The notes beneath the pieces were generated by a model that saw only the letters and a program-made list of their open reading frames with translations, searched no databases and was not told the DNA's origin. This document shows positions 24,843 through 37,028 of a stretch of DNA of 64,000 bases, piece by piece. The translations under genes were made by a program, and so were the position numbers. The stretch's first letter is position 1; each line of letters begins with the position of its first letter. The stretch covers positions 58,789-122,788 of the forward strand of contig JBBPTG010000077.1 of NCBI GenBank assembly GCA_038093975.1, given 5' to 3'. Source of the stretch: Chalciporus piperatus (Eukaryota > Basidiomycota > Agaricomycetes > Boletales > Boletaceae).

Positions 24843-27800
24843 ATGGGGGACGAATATCCCTCGCTGTTCCGTACGGTTATTAGGTGACCTATTCTATTCT
24901 GATGCTGACGAGCAATCCAGGTTCGGAACAGATGAGCTTGGTACAGCTCTATATCCCGACCGAAGTAGCTCACGATACAGTTGCTGAGCTTGGAGAGCTC
25001 GGAGACGTTCAATTCAAGGATGTTCGTGTCGTCTTTCTCTTTCTTTCGATGTGTTCATCGACCTTTCCTTAGTTAAACCCGGCAGTCAACCCCTTCCAGC
25101 GGTCCTTCGTCGGTGAAATCAGGAGATTCGAGGATATGGCTCGTCGTGTCCGTTTCTTCACAGCCCAGATCGAGAAGGAAAAGGACGTGGTGCCGATTCG
25201 TCCTCTTTATGACACAGCACCTCTCGTCACCGTCGGACCTAGTGCTGCGCACAACATCGACGAGCTCGACGTCACACTCGCAGAGCATGAGACCAGGCTG
25301 TTGCAGATGAATGAGAGTTACAAGACGCTCAGTGAACGTACCAGAGAGCTGGTCGAAGCCCGTCACGTTTTGAGGGAAACTGCCGGTTTCTTTGAAAAGG
25401 CAAGTCTACCATGCCTGTAGCCCCCACGATACTTACTCGTCGTAAAGGCGGAATCACAACAGACGGACATCAGGACCTCTTTCGACGACAGCTCCGCTCC
25501 TCTTCTCCAACACGAAGATCGCGAAAACCAGTATTCTTCCACAGTCCAGTTCGACTTGGAGTAAGTCATTTCTTTTTCCCGAGTTTTCTAACTGAGACAT
25601 TTTTCCAGGTTCGTGGCTGGTACCATCGATAGAGCGCGTATCCCGACGTTTGAGCGCGTACTCTGGCGTGTCCTGCGTGGCAACCTTTACATGAACCACA
25701 CGGACATCGCGGAGCCATTCGTCGATCCTGTGACTGGCGCAGAGACACGCAAGAATGTGTTCATAATCTTTGCGCATGGCGACACCCTACTCGCGAAAAT
25801 TCGTAAGGTTGCGGAGTCGATGGGAGCGACCTTGTATCCTATCGATGCCAACGCAGACAAGCGCGCTGACTCACTTCGTGAGGTCACTGCTCGTCTCGAG
25901 GACATCCAGACTGTTCTTTACAACACCGGTGCCAACAGACGCAGCGAGTTGCTGATCATTGGTGAAACTCTCGCTCGTTGGCAAGATGTCGTCCGCAAAG
26001 AAAAGATGATCTATGAGACGATGAACTTTTTCAACTACGATGTGCGGAGGAAGACTCTGGTTGCCGAAGGATGGTGTCCGACCAGAGACATTGTCGGAAT
26101 ACAAACGGCCCTCGGACATGCGACTGTATGCTGTTTTGCACTGTCCTACACCGGATAGCTCACACCTTTTTCAGGAAGAGTCTGGGACCAACATCGTACC
26201 AATTTTGCACGAACTCCGTACGAACAAGACACCTCCGACTTTCAACAGGACGAACAAATTCACGGAAGGATTCCAGGCTATCATGGATAGTTACGGTATC
26301 GCGAGTTATCAGGAGGTCAACCCAGGGCTATTTGCCATTATCACCTTCCCCTTCCTGTTCGCCGTTATGTTTGGTGACATCGGTCATGGTTTGATCATCC
26401 TGTTTGCCGCTCTCTACATGATCATGAACGAGAGGAAGTGGGAGAAGGGTGATCTCGGAGAGGTGAGTGATTGGTTTGATAGGACATTCGTGTGGCGATT
26501 TCATTTACGTTGTCCTTCCAGATTACCGGACAATTCTTCTTGTGAGTAGCGGATGTGGCTTTAAGGAGTAGAAGACGCTAACCTCTTTTCAGTGGGAGAT
26601 ACATCATCCTTATGATGGGAGTGTTTTCGGTTTATACCGGCCTCATGTACAACGACATATTCTCCAAGTCTCTTCACATCTGGAACTCTGGATGGGACTT
26701 CCCGGAAAACAGCACTGTTGGTGTCTCGAACGGTTACGTTTACCCCTTTGGCCTGGATCCCGCTTGGCATACTGCGGACAATGGCTTGGTGTTTACAAAC
26801 TCATACAAGATGAAGATGGCCGTCATTCTTGGAGTGATCCATGTAGGTACCTGGTGGATTTCATTGTTCTACCTGGATTGACACACGGTGCCAGATGACG
26901 TTTGCCTTGTGCTTGCAGCTCCCTAATCATATCAGGTTCAAGCGACCATTAGACATCTACGCGAATTTCATCCCGCAAATGATATTCCTGCAATCTATTT
27001 TCGGATACCTCGTTGTCTGCATTCTTTACAAATGGTCCATCGATTGGGAGCACGCATCGACAGCACCCCCATCGCTGTTGAACATGTTGATTGGGATGTT
27101 CCTGACACCCGGAACAGTTGATCCTCAGCTGTACCCCGGTCAGGGCTTCGTGCAGGTGGTGCTCCTCCTGCTCGCTCTCGTGTGTGTTCCTTGGATGCTA
27201 TGCATGAAGCCATACTTCCTCTGGAAGGAGAAGCAGAAAATTCAGGGCCAAGGGTACGTGGGACTTGACCATCACGATGGTCCTCGCGAAAGCACCGACG
27301 ACGCTTTGGAAATTGAGGAAGAAGGGAACGGCCGTGTTATCGTCGAAGAAATGGAAGCAGATCATGTAAGTCCCTGCTACCTTGCAGTGATCATGTTGCC
27401 GATGGATCTCGATAGGGACATGATGACTTCGGGGAAGTGGTCATCCATCAAATCATTCACACTATCGAGTTCTGTCTTGGCTGTGTCTCACACACTGCTT
27501 CGTACCTTCGATTGTGGGCCTTGTCCTTGGCTCATGCTCAGTTATCCGAGGTTCTGTGGAGCATGACTCTGGAAAACGTTCTAGGGATGAGCGGTATCTT
27601 CGGCATCATTGTGATCGGGTTCACGACAGTGTTCTGGTTCACCCTGACGGTGGCCATCCTGTGTCTTATGGAGGTAGGTTTAATGAGCAACGTGCGTTCA
27701 AGGAGCGTAAACAATTGACTGATTTCCTTGTCTAAATTAGGGTCTTTCGGCGTTTCTGCATGCACTCCGTCTCCACTGGGTCGAAGCGAATAGTAAGCAT

Positions 27801-27928
27801 TACGAAGGTGGTGGATATGTACGTGTCATTCCCTTGCGTTTTTTGTTATCGACAACATGTGACGCCCATGCTGATCTATTTGGATTCAGGCCTTCATGCC
27901 GTTGAGCTTCGCCAAGGTGGATGAATGA
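24843..27928 (+). CDS. VPH1: V-type proton ATPase subunit a
   Basis: Subunit a forms the proton half-channels of the vacuolar/Golgi H+-ATPase. Exon 1 is MGDEYPSLF; splicing at gtacgg...ccag gives [19 protein letters not shown]. Then follow the cytosolic coiled-coil half ([50 protein letters not shown]) and the membrane half ([59 protein letters not shown]). The motifs [39 protein letters not shown] and [18 protein letters not shown] hold the essential arginine of the proton path. It ends [11 protein letters not shown] with TGA at 27926-27928. Many short introns. All family landmarks are in order and undisturbed. Confidence 0.96.
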
Positions 27929-28495
27929 GAATGATTTGATATCGCACGCATGTTTCTATCTTACATCATGAAATCTACGCTCCTTTGTATCGGATTCAGA
28001 GCTTTTTATGCTATGCAAACACACGGAGTGAACGAGGGGGTTCCCCACAGATCTGATTATAAATCCCGATTTTCCCTGTTGGATCCGGGCAGGTTGACAA
28101 GCTTGATTGCGCTGTTGGACGCCGGCAGGTTGACAGCTTGGAGGCCGCGCTCCGGCACGTTCGCCTCATTTTTTTAAAAGTCCGAAGGAGGCAGGGCATA
28201 TAATCACTCCGACTCGTTTTCTCTTTCTACATCCCCCCTCAGTTTCTTTCTTCTTTTTTTTCTTGCTTTTAGAGGTCTGTCTCTCCCCTTCTCCGCGCCC
28301 GACATCCCTCACCGACTGACCCTCATTCTCTAGGCAACTATAGACTATAGAGCGTAATAGAGCGTTCAGCCTTTTTTGCGATTCAAACATAGAAGAAATT
28401 TTACCATTGCACTCTACTTTCATAGGTACGTGCTGTGGCAAAGCGCCGTTCCCCCCGATTTCATTCTTACATCCTTTGTCCTTGCAGATATAAAA
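27929..28495 (+). promoter_or_regulatory. Promoter and 5' leader of the EF-3 gene
   Basis: A TATA-like ATATAAT at about 28198-28204 is followed by a long pyrimidine-rich run (about 28214-28320), a layout common in strongly expressed fungal genes. Upstream, 28076-28140 holds a 36-bp-spaced tandem repeat. A likely 5'-UTR intron runs from about 28426 (gtacgt) to 28487 (cttgcag), eight bases before the ATG. Promoter function is inferred. Confidence 0.6.
28076..28140. repeat. Two-copy tandem repeat in the EF-3 promoter
   Basis: Copy 1 is 28076-28105 and copy 2 is 28112-28140. Both start CTGTTGGA and share GGCAGGTTGACA and GCTTG, with a 36-bp period. The copies differ at a few bases and by one A. 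It lies about 60-130 bp upstream of the TATA-like element. Confidence 0.75.
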
Positions 28496-31400
28496 ATGCC
28501 CGCAGTCACTGCATCCGCACCCGCTCTTCCCTCTCCGGCTTCGCTCAAGGGCGCTGTTGACGGTCAAATCGACGTCGCTGCCCTCTTTGTCGCTGACAAG
28601 GCATCTCGCGAGGCTGCTGCCAAGGCTTTGGCCTCTGCTGTTCAAAATGACGGACCTGCTGCAATTGCCGCAGTCGGTTTCACCGAGGCTGCGCTCAAGG
28701 CCCTCGCTGACAAAAAATCCCCGGCTGCTCGTGAGGGCGCAGCCGATGCTGTCGTCACGCTCGCCAAGTCTGGCGCAACCAGGGCTCTTGAGCCCACTTT
28801 CATTGACTCGGGCCTGTACGCTGCCCTTATCGAAGGATTCGCCGACAAAATGCCTGCCGCTCGCACTGCCGCAGTCGAGGCAGCGAGGGCATTCGCTGCT
28901 ACTGTGAACCCCTGGTCCACTAGCCTTCTTCTTCCCGCTCTCCTCCACGAGATCTCAACGGCCGGCAAATGGCAGATCAAGACTGGTGCATTGGTTGTTC
29001 TCAACCAGCTTGTCGCAAGCGCTCCTGCTCAGACCGCTCGCTTGATGCCTGACATCGTTCCCGTCCTCGCTGAGGCCATCTGGGATACCAAGGCCGACGT
29101 GAAGAAAGCGGCTCGCGATTCGCTCGAAAAGGCCTGTGCTTTGGTCTCCAACAAAGACATTGAACGCTTTATTCCTGCTCTCATCAAAACTTTGATTAAC
29201 CCTGTCGAAGAGGTTCCTAATACCATCCAGCTCCTCTCGTCTACCACATTCGTTTCTGAGGTCGACTCCGCAACGCTTTCCCTTATGGTTCCCCTATTGT
29301 CCCGTGGTTTGAGCGAGAAGCTCACCGCCACCAAGCGTAAGGTTGCTGTGTGAGTTGATCATCGCCTATTTGATCGCATCAAACTTATTCAACTCTATGT
29401 TTAGCATCGTTGACAACATGGCCAAATTGGTGGACTCCCCCGTCACTGTTCGCCCCTTCTTGCCTAAGCTCCTTCCTGGTCTCCTCAAGGTCGAGACTAC
29501 TATTGGTGACCCCGAAGCTCGTGGCATAGTTGGCAAGGCCATTGCTACTCTCCGCCAGGTCGGCGAAGTGCCCGAGGGTGATGGAACCAACCTTCCCCCC
29601 CTTAAGGTCGTTGAGCCTGCACACCTCACCTCTGGTCTTGCCAGTGTTTACAAGAAGCTTGATGCGAGCGCTCCTGCTGCCACAGATGTTTCTATTGTGC
29701 ATGCTGCTCGTTTGGCGGCCAACATGGTGACGGCCAAGAACTTCGATATTACCGAGTGGGCATCCCTTGCTCCTTACATCTCTTTCGTTGCACCCTCTCC
29801 TGACCCTGCTTCCGTCACCGGGCAGTGGGCTGTTCGCTCAGCTGCTGCGGGCGATGAGGAAGAGGATGTCCTTGAAGATGAAGAGGAAGGCGAGGACCTG
29901 TGCAACTGCCAGTTCTCTCTTGCTTACGGTGCCAAAATCCTTCTGAACACTGCCACCCTTCGTCTCAAGCGTGGACACCGTTACGGTCTCTGCGGAAAGA
30001 ACGGTACCGGCAAGTCCACTCTCATGCGAGCGATCACCAACGGTCAGGTTGAGGGATTCCCTTCCCCTGACGAAGTCCGCACCTTCTATGTCGAGCACGA
30101 CATCGACGGTAGCGAGGCCGATACCTCTGTTTTGCAATTTATCTTGTCCGACAAGCGCATCCTTGCTCTTGAACCAGAGGTAATCGAGACCCTCGCATCT
30201 GTTGGTTTCAGCGATGAGCGCCAGAAGCACGCCATCGGCAGTTTATCTGGAGGTTGGAAGATGAAGCTCGCTCTCGCTAGAGCAATGCTGTTCAAGGCCG
30301 ACATTCTCCTCCTCGATGAGCCTACCAACCACTTGGATGTCATCAACGTTGCATGGCTCGAGAACTACCTTGTTGGGTTAAAGCACTGTACCTCGAGTAC
30401 GTGTTGTGGTGTCTTCTTCTTCTTCTGAAGATCACTCATATGTTTAAACCTAGTTATTGTTTCTCACGACTCCAGTTTCCTCAACAACACCATTACCGAC
30501 GTCCTCCATCTCAACCGTTTCAAGGTCAGGAGATACCGTGGCAATCTCGAGGCCTTCGTCAAGCAGGTTCCAGAGGCCAGGTCCTACTACACTCTCGAGG
30601 CTGCTGAGGACTACAAGTTCAAGCTCCCTGACCCCCCTCTTCTCGAGGGTGTCAAGACCAAAGAGAAGAGTTTGCTCAAGATGCGCAAGGTTGGCTTCCA
30701 ATACCCCTCGCAGCCCGTTCAGCAATTGTACGACATTACTCTCCAAGTTTCCCTTTCCTCCCGTGTCGCCGTTCTCGGTCCCAACGGTTCAGGAAAGTCG
30801 ACTCTGGTCAAGCTCCTGACTGGCGACACAGAGCCCAACAAAGGTGGTGAAATCTGGAAACACCCCAACTTGGTCATCGGTTACGTAGCCCAACACGCTT
30901 TCCACCACATCGACCACCACCTCGACAAGACAGCTCTCGAGTACATGCTCTGGCGTTACCAGACTGGTGAGGACTTGGAGGAAATGGGCAAAGCAAGTCG
31001 TGTAATCACCGACGCCGAGGCTCAAAAGATGAAGGATGGCGCTCTTTACGTTCACGAGGGTCAGAAGAGGATGATTGACGAAATTACTGCTCGCAAGAAG
31101 TTGAAGCAGTCATATGAGTATGAAGTCTCGTTCAAGGGTCTCAGCTCTTCAGAGAACTTGTGGGTTCCCCGTGATGAACTTGTCAAGCGTGGCTTCGAAA
31201 AGGTCCGCTGTATTTCACCGCTTGTTTGACTGCATCCTCACGAGCATCCTCTCCTACAGAAAGTCCTAGAAGTGGACACCCGTGAGGCACAGCGTCTCGG
31301 TCTGCTTCGTCCTCTTGTTCGTCGCGAGATTGAGAAGCACTTCGCTGACTTCGGTCTCGACCCCGAGTTCGTGTCGCACAACAGTATGAGGGGTCTCTCT

Positions 31401-31993
31401 GGTGGACAGAAGGTCAAGATTGTCCTCGGTGCAGCCACCTGGCGTCGTCCTCACATCATCTGCTTGGATGAGCCTACCAGTATGTTTCGTTATCCCGGAT
31501 TTCATGGCTATTTTTTGACACAATGCACAGACTACCTCGACCGTGAGTCGCTCGCTGCCCTGATCGAGGCTTTGAAGGTCTTCGAGGGTGGTGTTCTCGT
31601 TATTACCCACAACAGAGACTTCTCCGAATCGATTTGCTCCGAGTGAGTGATGTTCACAGCTCCGAGTTTTACCTTGATTAATTTGTGATATGTAGGGTCT
31701 GGGCCATGCGTGATGGTCACCTTGAGGCATCTGGCCACAACTGGGTCGAAGGACAAGGTTCAGGGGCCCGTATTGACAAGAAGGAAGGGGAGGAGGAGGT
31801 CCAGTATGATGCCATGGGCAACAAGATCGATATCACGAAGAACAAGAAACTCAATTCATCTGAGATGCGCAAGGTTGGTCCCCTGGTCATTGCTTTACAA
31901 TGCACGGTCACTGACAGTTTTCGTGAACAGCTGAAGAAGGAGCGCATTGCACGCAAAAAGAGAGGCGAGGAGATCACTGACGATGAGCTCTAG
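28496..31993 (+). CDS. TEF3: Translation elongation factor 3 (EF-3)
   Basis: Fungal ribosomal ATPase that helps release E-site tRNA on each elongation cycle. The N-terminal HEAT-repeat region spans roughly 28560-29800 ([49 protein letters not shown]). The first ABC cassette has [30 protein letters not shown] and [11 protein letters not shown]. The second has [31 protein letters not shown] and ICLDEPTNYLD; the last is restored by an intron inside the motif (about 31480-31531). An insertion between motifs in cassette 2 matches the EF-3 chromodomain-like region. The tail is Lys/Glu-rich and ends EEITDDEL with TAG at 31991-31993. Codon use is strongly biased to C/T-ending codons, which creates a long false frame on the other strand. 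ATG 28496 has an AAAA context. Confidence 0.97.
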
Positions 31994-32237
31994 GTCGTGT
32001 TTATATCCTTGCTATGTACCTATTTCCGCCCTGTGTTGTGCTACTTGTCTGTTGTTCGTGTACTCTGTTCTCATTATCGTATAATATACTTCACGCCGTT
32101 TACGACTATCCACGCGTTGAACCGAACAGTGAGCGATTTTGATTAGCCGCCCGGCGCTGACCAATGGCAATGCACTGGATGTTTGGACCTACAACTGCGC
32201 GGACAGTGCGCTGCGTACCCTTGTTCACGACGACAAC

Positions 32238-33627
32238 ATGCCCTACCTTGATGACACTAATGCACTGTATCCTAGAGATGTACGCACGCAACTCACCCCC
32301 AACGCAACCCAGAAAACGACTCTCATCGTTGCTGGCTGTTATATTGTCGCAATAGCTATACTATGGTGAGCGTTTGACCAGCTTCCCTCGTCTCAGGAAA
32401 CCTGACTCGCGTGACCGAGGCATGTACCCATACTCAATTGGATAAGTAAGTGTTGAATTCCTGTACGAGGACATAGCTGATCGATCTGTCTTCTAGTTTA
32501 TCCCTTCAAGTACGTCGAGCTAGTGGATCAAGGTCTGATATACTAACCAGGGTCTGCCTCTTAAGATTGCTTACGGTCGGCTTCCACGAGGTGAGCGTAC
32601 CCTCGACCTCTGCTACTGGGTCGGAAACTGATTTCATTTTCTAGATGAGCCACGCGTTCGCTGGCATATTGACCTGCGCGACCATACACTCTGTGGAACT
32701 TGATCGTCAGTGTCTTTGAAGTTTTGATTAACCTATACTAAACACATTACGCAGCCGATGAGGGTGGTGAGACCCGAATGTCTGGTGGTATACCATGGAT
32801 TACCCTGCCAGCTGGATACCTCGGCTCTTCATTCATTGGAGCTTGCTTAATTGCCTGCGGATTCGACACGAATGCGAGTAAAGTCGCGTGTCTTGTTCTC
32901 GCCGTATTTTTCTTGTTTACACTATGGTGGGCCCGGAGAAATTGGTTGTATGTTTCTTTTCATGATCTGCGCCACCGTTCATGTATCTGATGTCGTTACA
33001 GGACGTGGGCTCTCGTTCTCGGGATGTCTGGTTTAATCGTTTTATTTTGGTTTGTCGGAGGCGGTGTGGCACTTCGATACTTTGTGAGCATCCTCCCTAC
33101 ACGCAGAGGATTCTGCTCACTGTCTGTCGCTAGATCTTGTTCATCGGCGTCATGTCGGACCTGTATGTCCTCTGGGACGTCATCGGTAAGTGGAGGGAAC
33201 CTGTGAGAAATCCCCTCCGTTGTGTTAACGACCCGCAGATGATACTATCGCTCGCAAAGCGAACAGTTCCGACGCTTCAGCATTCGCTCGGATTTGCGGG
33301 TGTTTCCCATCTCAAGGTATATCTTAACGCACTTGTATCGAATTTGTGTTCTGATCACGCGTAGTCTGGGGTGTCATTTGGCTTCTGGTCGCGTTCGTCT
33401 TCTTCGCAGCTGGAATCCTTGTCGGGATCGCTGTTTTTAAGGTACTTGACTTGAATACCACGCGTGAACGTCGCTCATGAATCGTACAGGAATCGGCGGC
33501 GCAGCAGAAGCAGGACGCCTCGCACTTCCTTCCTGTGCCAGGTTCGAGTGCTGCTGCCTCGGGTGCATCAGTGCCCACTTTCCTCATCTTTGCGGTTACC
33601 ACTTTACTCTGGAAATTTCTTGGATAA
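32238..33627 (+). CDS. Peptidase M50B-like integral membrane protein
   Basis: Multi-pass membrane protein with a zinc-protease HExxH motif. Splicing an intron at about 32589-32644 gives LLTVGFHEMSHAFAGILT. Membrane segments include TTLIVAGCYIVAIAILW, GYLGSSFIGACLIACGF, ACLVLAVFFLFTLWW, LVLGMSGLIVLFWFVGG and WLLVAFVFFAAGILVGIAVF. A motif near ELDPDEGGETRMSGGIPWITLPAGY fits the M50B-like fungal family, whose role is unknown. The end is TFLIFAVTTLLWKFLG with TAA at 33625-33627. The first true ATG in the first open frame is 32238 (MPYLDDTN). Short introns break nearly every span. Whether it is an active protease cannot be judged; I did not find the usual distal Asp motif with certainty. Confidence 0.82.
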
Positions 33628-33790
33628 TTCCTGGCCATCAAGGGCAGTGGAACAAGTTTGATGACAATCTTCTCGCGTCCAGGGGACATTGTATATAAAT
33701 CTCGTGTCTGTATCGCATAGAATATATCGAGCCAAGTGGTGTGTAATTTTCCCACGGGTGGTTCTGTTTTTACCAGCGACGACGACTGTA

Positions 33791-36438
33791 ATGGCCACCG
33801 CAGCGACACTTTCACCCGCAATTGAGTCCTCTAGAATGGGCACGCGGAAAAGGTTTGCATAGTTGATCTTGTTCTGTTTGAACTCCCTCTGAACGCTGTT
33901 TTAGGTCTCGTTCATCCACACCAAACCAGGACGCACCGCCGTCTACTCGGAGGAGATCTCGCTCACCTCCACAGGAACAAGCTAAAGACAAGGCCCAGGA
34001 GGTGGCAGAGAGACAAGCCGAATTTGCAAAGCTCCTTGGTTCTCGCTCCGGTGGTGTCTACGTCCCACCTGCCCGACTTCGCGCCCTCCAAGCTGCCTCT
34101 GCCTCTGACAAATCCAGTCCCGAGTACCAACGTCTCTCATGGGATGCACTCCGAAAATCCGTCACCGGTATCGTCAACCGAGTCAACATTACCAATATCA
34201 AGAACGTCGTCCCAGAGTTGTTCTCTGAGAACCTGATTCGTGGTCGGGGTTTGTTTGCAAGGAGTATCATGAAAGCGCAGGCCTCCAGTTTACCCTTCAC
34301 GCCTGTGTTTGCAGCCCTGGTGGCAATCATCAATACAAAACTCCCACAAGTTGGAGAATTGGTCCTCACTCGGCTCATTAGTCAGTTCAGGAGGGCTTTC
34401 AAACGGAACGACAAGGTGCGCTGCATATAGGTTTTTCGTGTGCGCGAGCTCGTTACTGAGTATGTTCCTAGATCATCTGTAACTCGACGACCACTTTCAT
34501 CGCCCACCTCGTCAACCAAGCTGTTGCGCAGGAGATCATCGCCCTTCAAATACTCGTTCTTCTTCTCGAGCGACCAACCGACGACTCCATTGAGATTGCA
34601 GTTGGGTTTACACGCGAGGTTGGCGCCTTCCTCGCGGAAAATGCTCCAAAAGCAAATGCGACCGTCTTTGAACGCTTCCGCGCGGTTCTCAACGAGGGCT
34701 CAATCAGTCATCGTGTGCAGTACATGATCGAAGTCCTCATGCAAGTTCGCAAAGACAAATACAAGGACAACCCTATTTTACCAGAGGGTTTAGACCTCGT
34801 GGAGGAGGACGAACAGATTACCCATCAGATTCAATTGGAGGATGATCTACAAGTCCAGGAAGGATTAAGTGAGTTCGGTACCTTTGTTGATCGCCGCAGG
34901 GACTAACCTGTGTCTGTAGACGTCTTCAAATTCGACCCTAACTATCTGGAGAATGAAGAGAAATACGGGGTCATCAAGGTTGAGATTCTTGGCGAAAACT
35001 CGGACGAGGAATCGGGCTCCGAGGCGAGCGATGACGAGGATGAAGAGGATGGTGTCGAAGAAGGTACATCACTGCCCGCTCCGAGCAGCACTGTATGCTG
35101 ATTAATTCCTAGCTGTCGAAGGGAAGGAGGGCATCGAGGACCGTACCGGAACTAACTTGGTGAACCTCCGACGAACGATATACCTCACTATCATGAATGC
35201 TCTTAACTACGAAGAAGCGGTGCACAAACTCCTCAAGGTACAGCTCAAGGAAGGCGAGGAGGTACGTACACGGACCCTTTAACTCATCTAGGAGCGTTCC
35301 ATACTCATTTTGTTTCAAAAGATCGAACTGATCAACATGATCATCGAGTGTTGCTCTCAAGAACGTTCCTACTCCAACTTCTATGGGCTTGTCGGCGAAC
35401 GGTTCAGCAAACTCAACCGCGTGTGGATGGAAGCTCTTGAGCAAGCGTTCGGCAACTATTACAACACCGTCCATAGATACGAGACGAATCGTCTACGCAA
35501 CATCGCCCGTTTCTTTGGACACATGCTCGCCAGTGATGCCATTTCTTGGGTCGTCCTTGGAACTATCAAGATGAACGAGGACGATACAACATCCAGTTCT
35601 CGTATTTTCGTAAAGATCGTGATGCAGGAGATGATGGAGAGTATGGGCTTAAAGACTCTCGCAGAGCGGTTTAAGGACGAGGAAGTGAGAGCTGCGTGCA
35701 GAGATATGTTCCCAACGGACAACCCGAAGAACACGCGGTTCTCGATCAACTACTTCACGAGTGTCGGTTTGGGTGCTTTGACCGAGGACATGAGAGAGTA
35801 TCTCAAGGTGTGTTCACCTCCTCCAGGTTTCGATGATGTTGACACGTGGGTATTTCCAGAACGCCCCTCGTTTAATCATGGAACAACGCCGTGCCATGCT
35901 CGAACAAGAGTCCTTGTCATCAGCCTCAGACTCTGATTCAGATAGCGATTCGTCGGACTCGGACTCGGATTCTGACTCGGATTCCGATTCAGCTTCAGAG
36001 CCATCCGACTCGGAGCCCTCCGTTGATGCAAGGCGACGTAGCCACCGTACCCCTACACCTCCTCGTCGCTCCCGAGCTGATTCCCACACTCCACCCCGCC
36101 GGTCTCCTTCGCCACCCGCGCGGTATCGTGACGATCGCAAGTCTTCACGACGCGATTCACCTCCTTACCGTCGTGGTGCTACGCCTCCTCGTCGGACTCG
36201 GGATGACAGTGACAGACGCGACCGGTACCCAGATCGAGACGACAAGTCCGACCGCCGACGGAGGGATGACCCGCGTGATCGCGAGCGTGACGGAAGCTAT
36301 TCGAAGAGGGCCGATTCGCGAGACATTGAGCGTGACGGTGGTTACTCGAAGAGGGATGATCGAGATCGGTATGACAGGGATGACAGGGACAGGCGTCGGG
36401 ACAGCGACCAGAGAGACTATGGTGACCGAAGAAGGTGA
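33791..36438 (+). CDS. CWC22: Pre-mRNA-splicing factor CWC22
   Basis: Spliceosome component that binds eIF4A3 and is needed for the first catalytic step. Exon 1 ([21 protein letters not shown]) splices to an Arg/Ser-rich leader, then [14 protein letters not shown]. The MIF4G domain runs from about 34130 ([40 protein letters not shown]) to about 34860. An acidic linker precedes the MA3 domain ([56 protein letters not shown]). Then come [13 protein letters not shown], a Ser-Asp dipeptide tract and a long Arg/Asp/Ser-rich tail ending RDYGDRRR, with stop at 36436-36438. Domain order and both linkers match the family. Confidence 0.95.
35935..36010 (+). repeat. Ser-Asp dipeptide-coding repeat in CWC22
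   Basis: Imperfect hexanucleotide repeat (TCGGAC/TCTGAC/TCAGAC-like) coding for about ten Ser-Asp pairs between the MA3 domain and the RS-like tail. Codons vary from unit to unit, which suggests selection on the protein tract rather than recent slippage. Confidence 0.8.
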
Positions 36439-37028
36439 GAGGGAGATGTGGGACTATTTTCTTTCCTTTTACTTGTAATATCAAACGAGTTTGGTATCGC
36501 AGCATTGGTTATCTCAAGTGACAAGTTGGCTGGTAGAGGGAAATAGAGGCTGGATGGTTTCACAGCCATTTTCACGCAGAGCTTGAAGTGCGCCCGAGGG
36601 AAAGCACACTGATTCTCGAACAAAGTTGATGGGCCACTACAGCTGATAGAGGTGTAACGAGGGCCGCGAATGCATTGTGACACGAGGGTAGCGCATGAAT
36701 GTATTGATATGCGTGAAACTAGTAACTTTGAGCAGCTACTGGAAATCGAACACCACGAGATCAGTAGATTCATCCTCCCGCTCGCCCCTACAATAACAAA
36801 TCCTTCCTCTTACACCGTCAAACATATCTAGACGTTGAACGTGCATTCCTCTCCACTCGCGTCAATCGGATAGAATGAACGGAATGACTCACTACTCAAG
36901 TATCTATAACTCATATATCAACACTCAAGTACTCACGATGGATATCTTCCATTGCAAAAGCCAGAAAACCATAACTTTCCAAATAGAAGTAAAGCACGGT
37001 GAATAAATTTCAATACAAGACAAACACT
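36439..37028. other. Gap between convergent CWC22 and amidohydrolase genes
   Basis: 3' flanks of two convergent genes. The sequence is AT-rich toward 36890-37020. The minus-strand frame at 36417-36773 overlaps the CWC22 stop and has no family motif. Nothing else recognised. Confidence 0.5.

Noticed and set aside
28166..28948. 260-codon open frame on the minus strand over the EF-3 5' end
   Set aside because: It is antisense to a certain gene with very strong codon bias, which removes stop codons on the opposite strand. No family motif.
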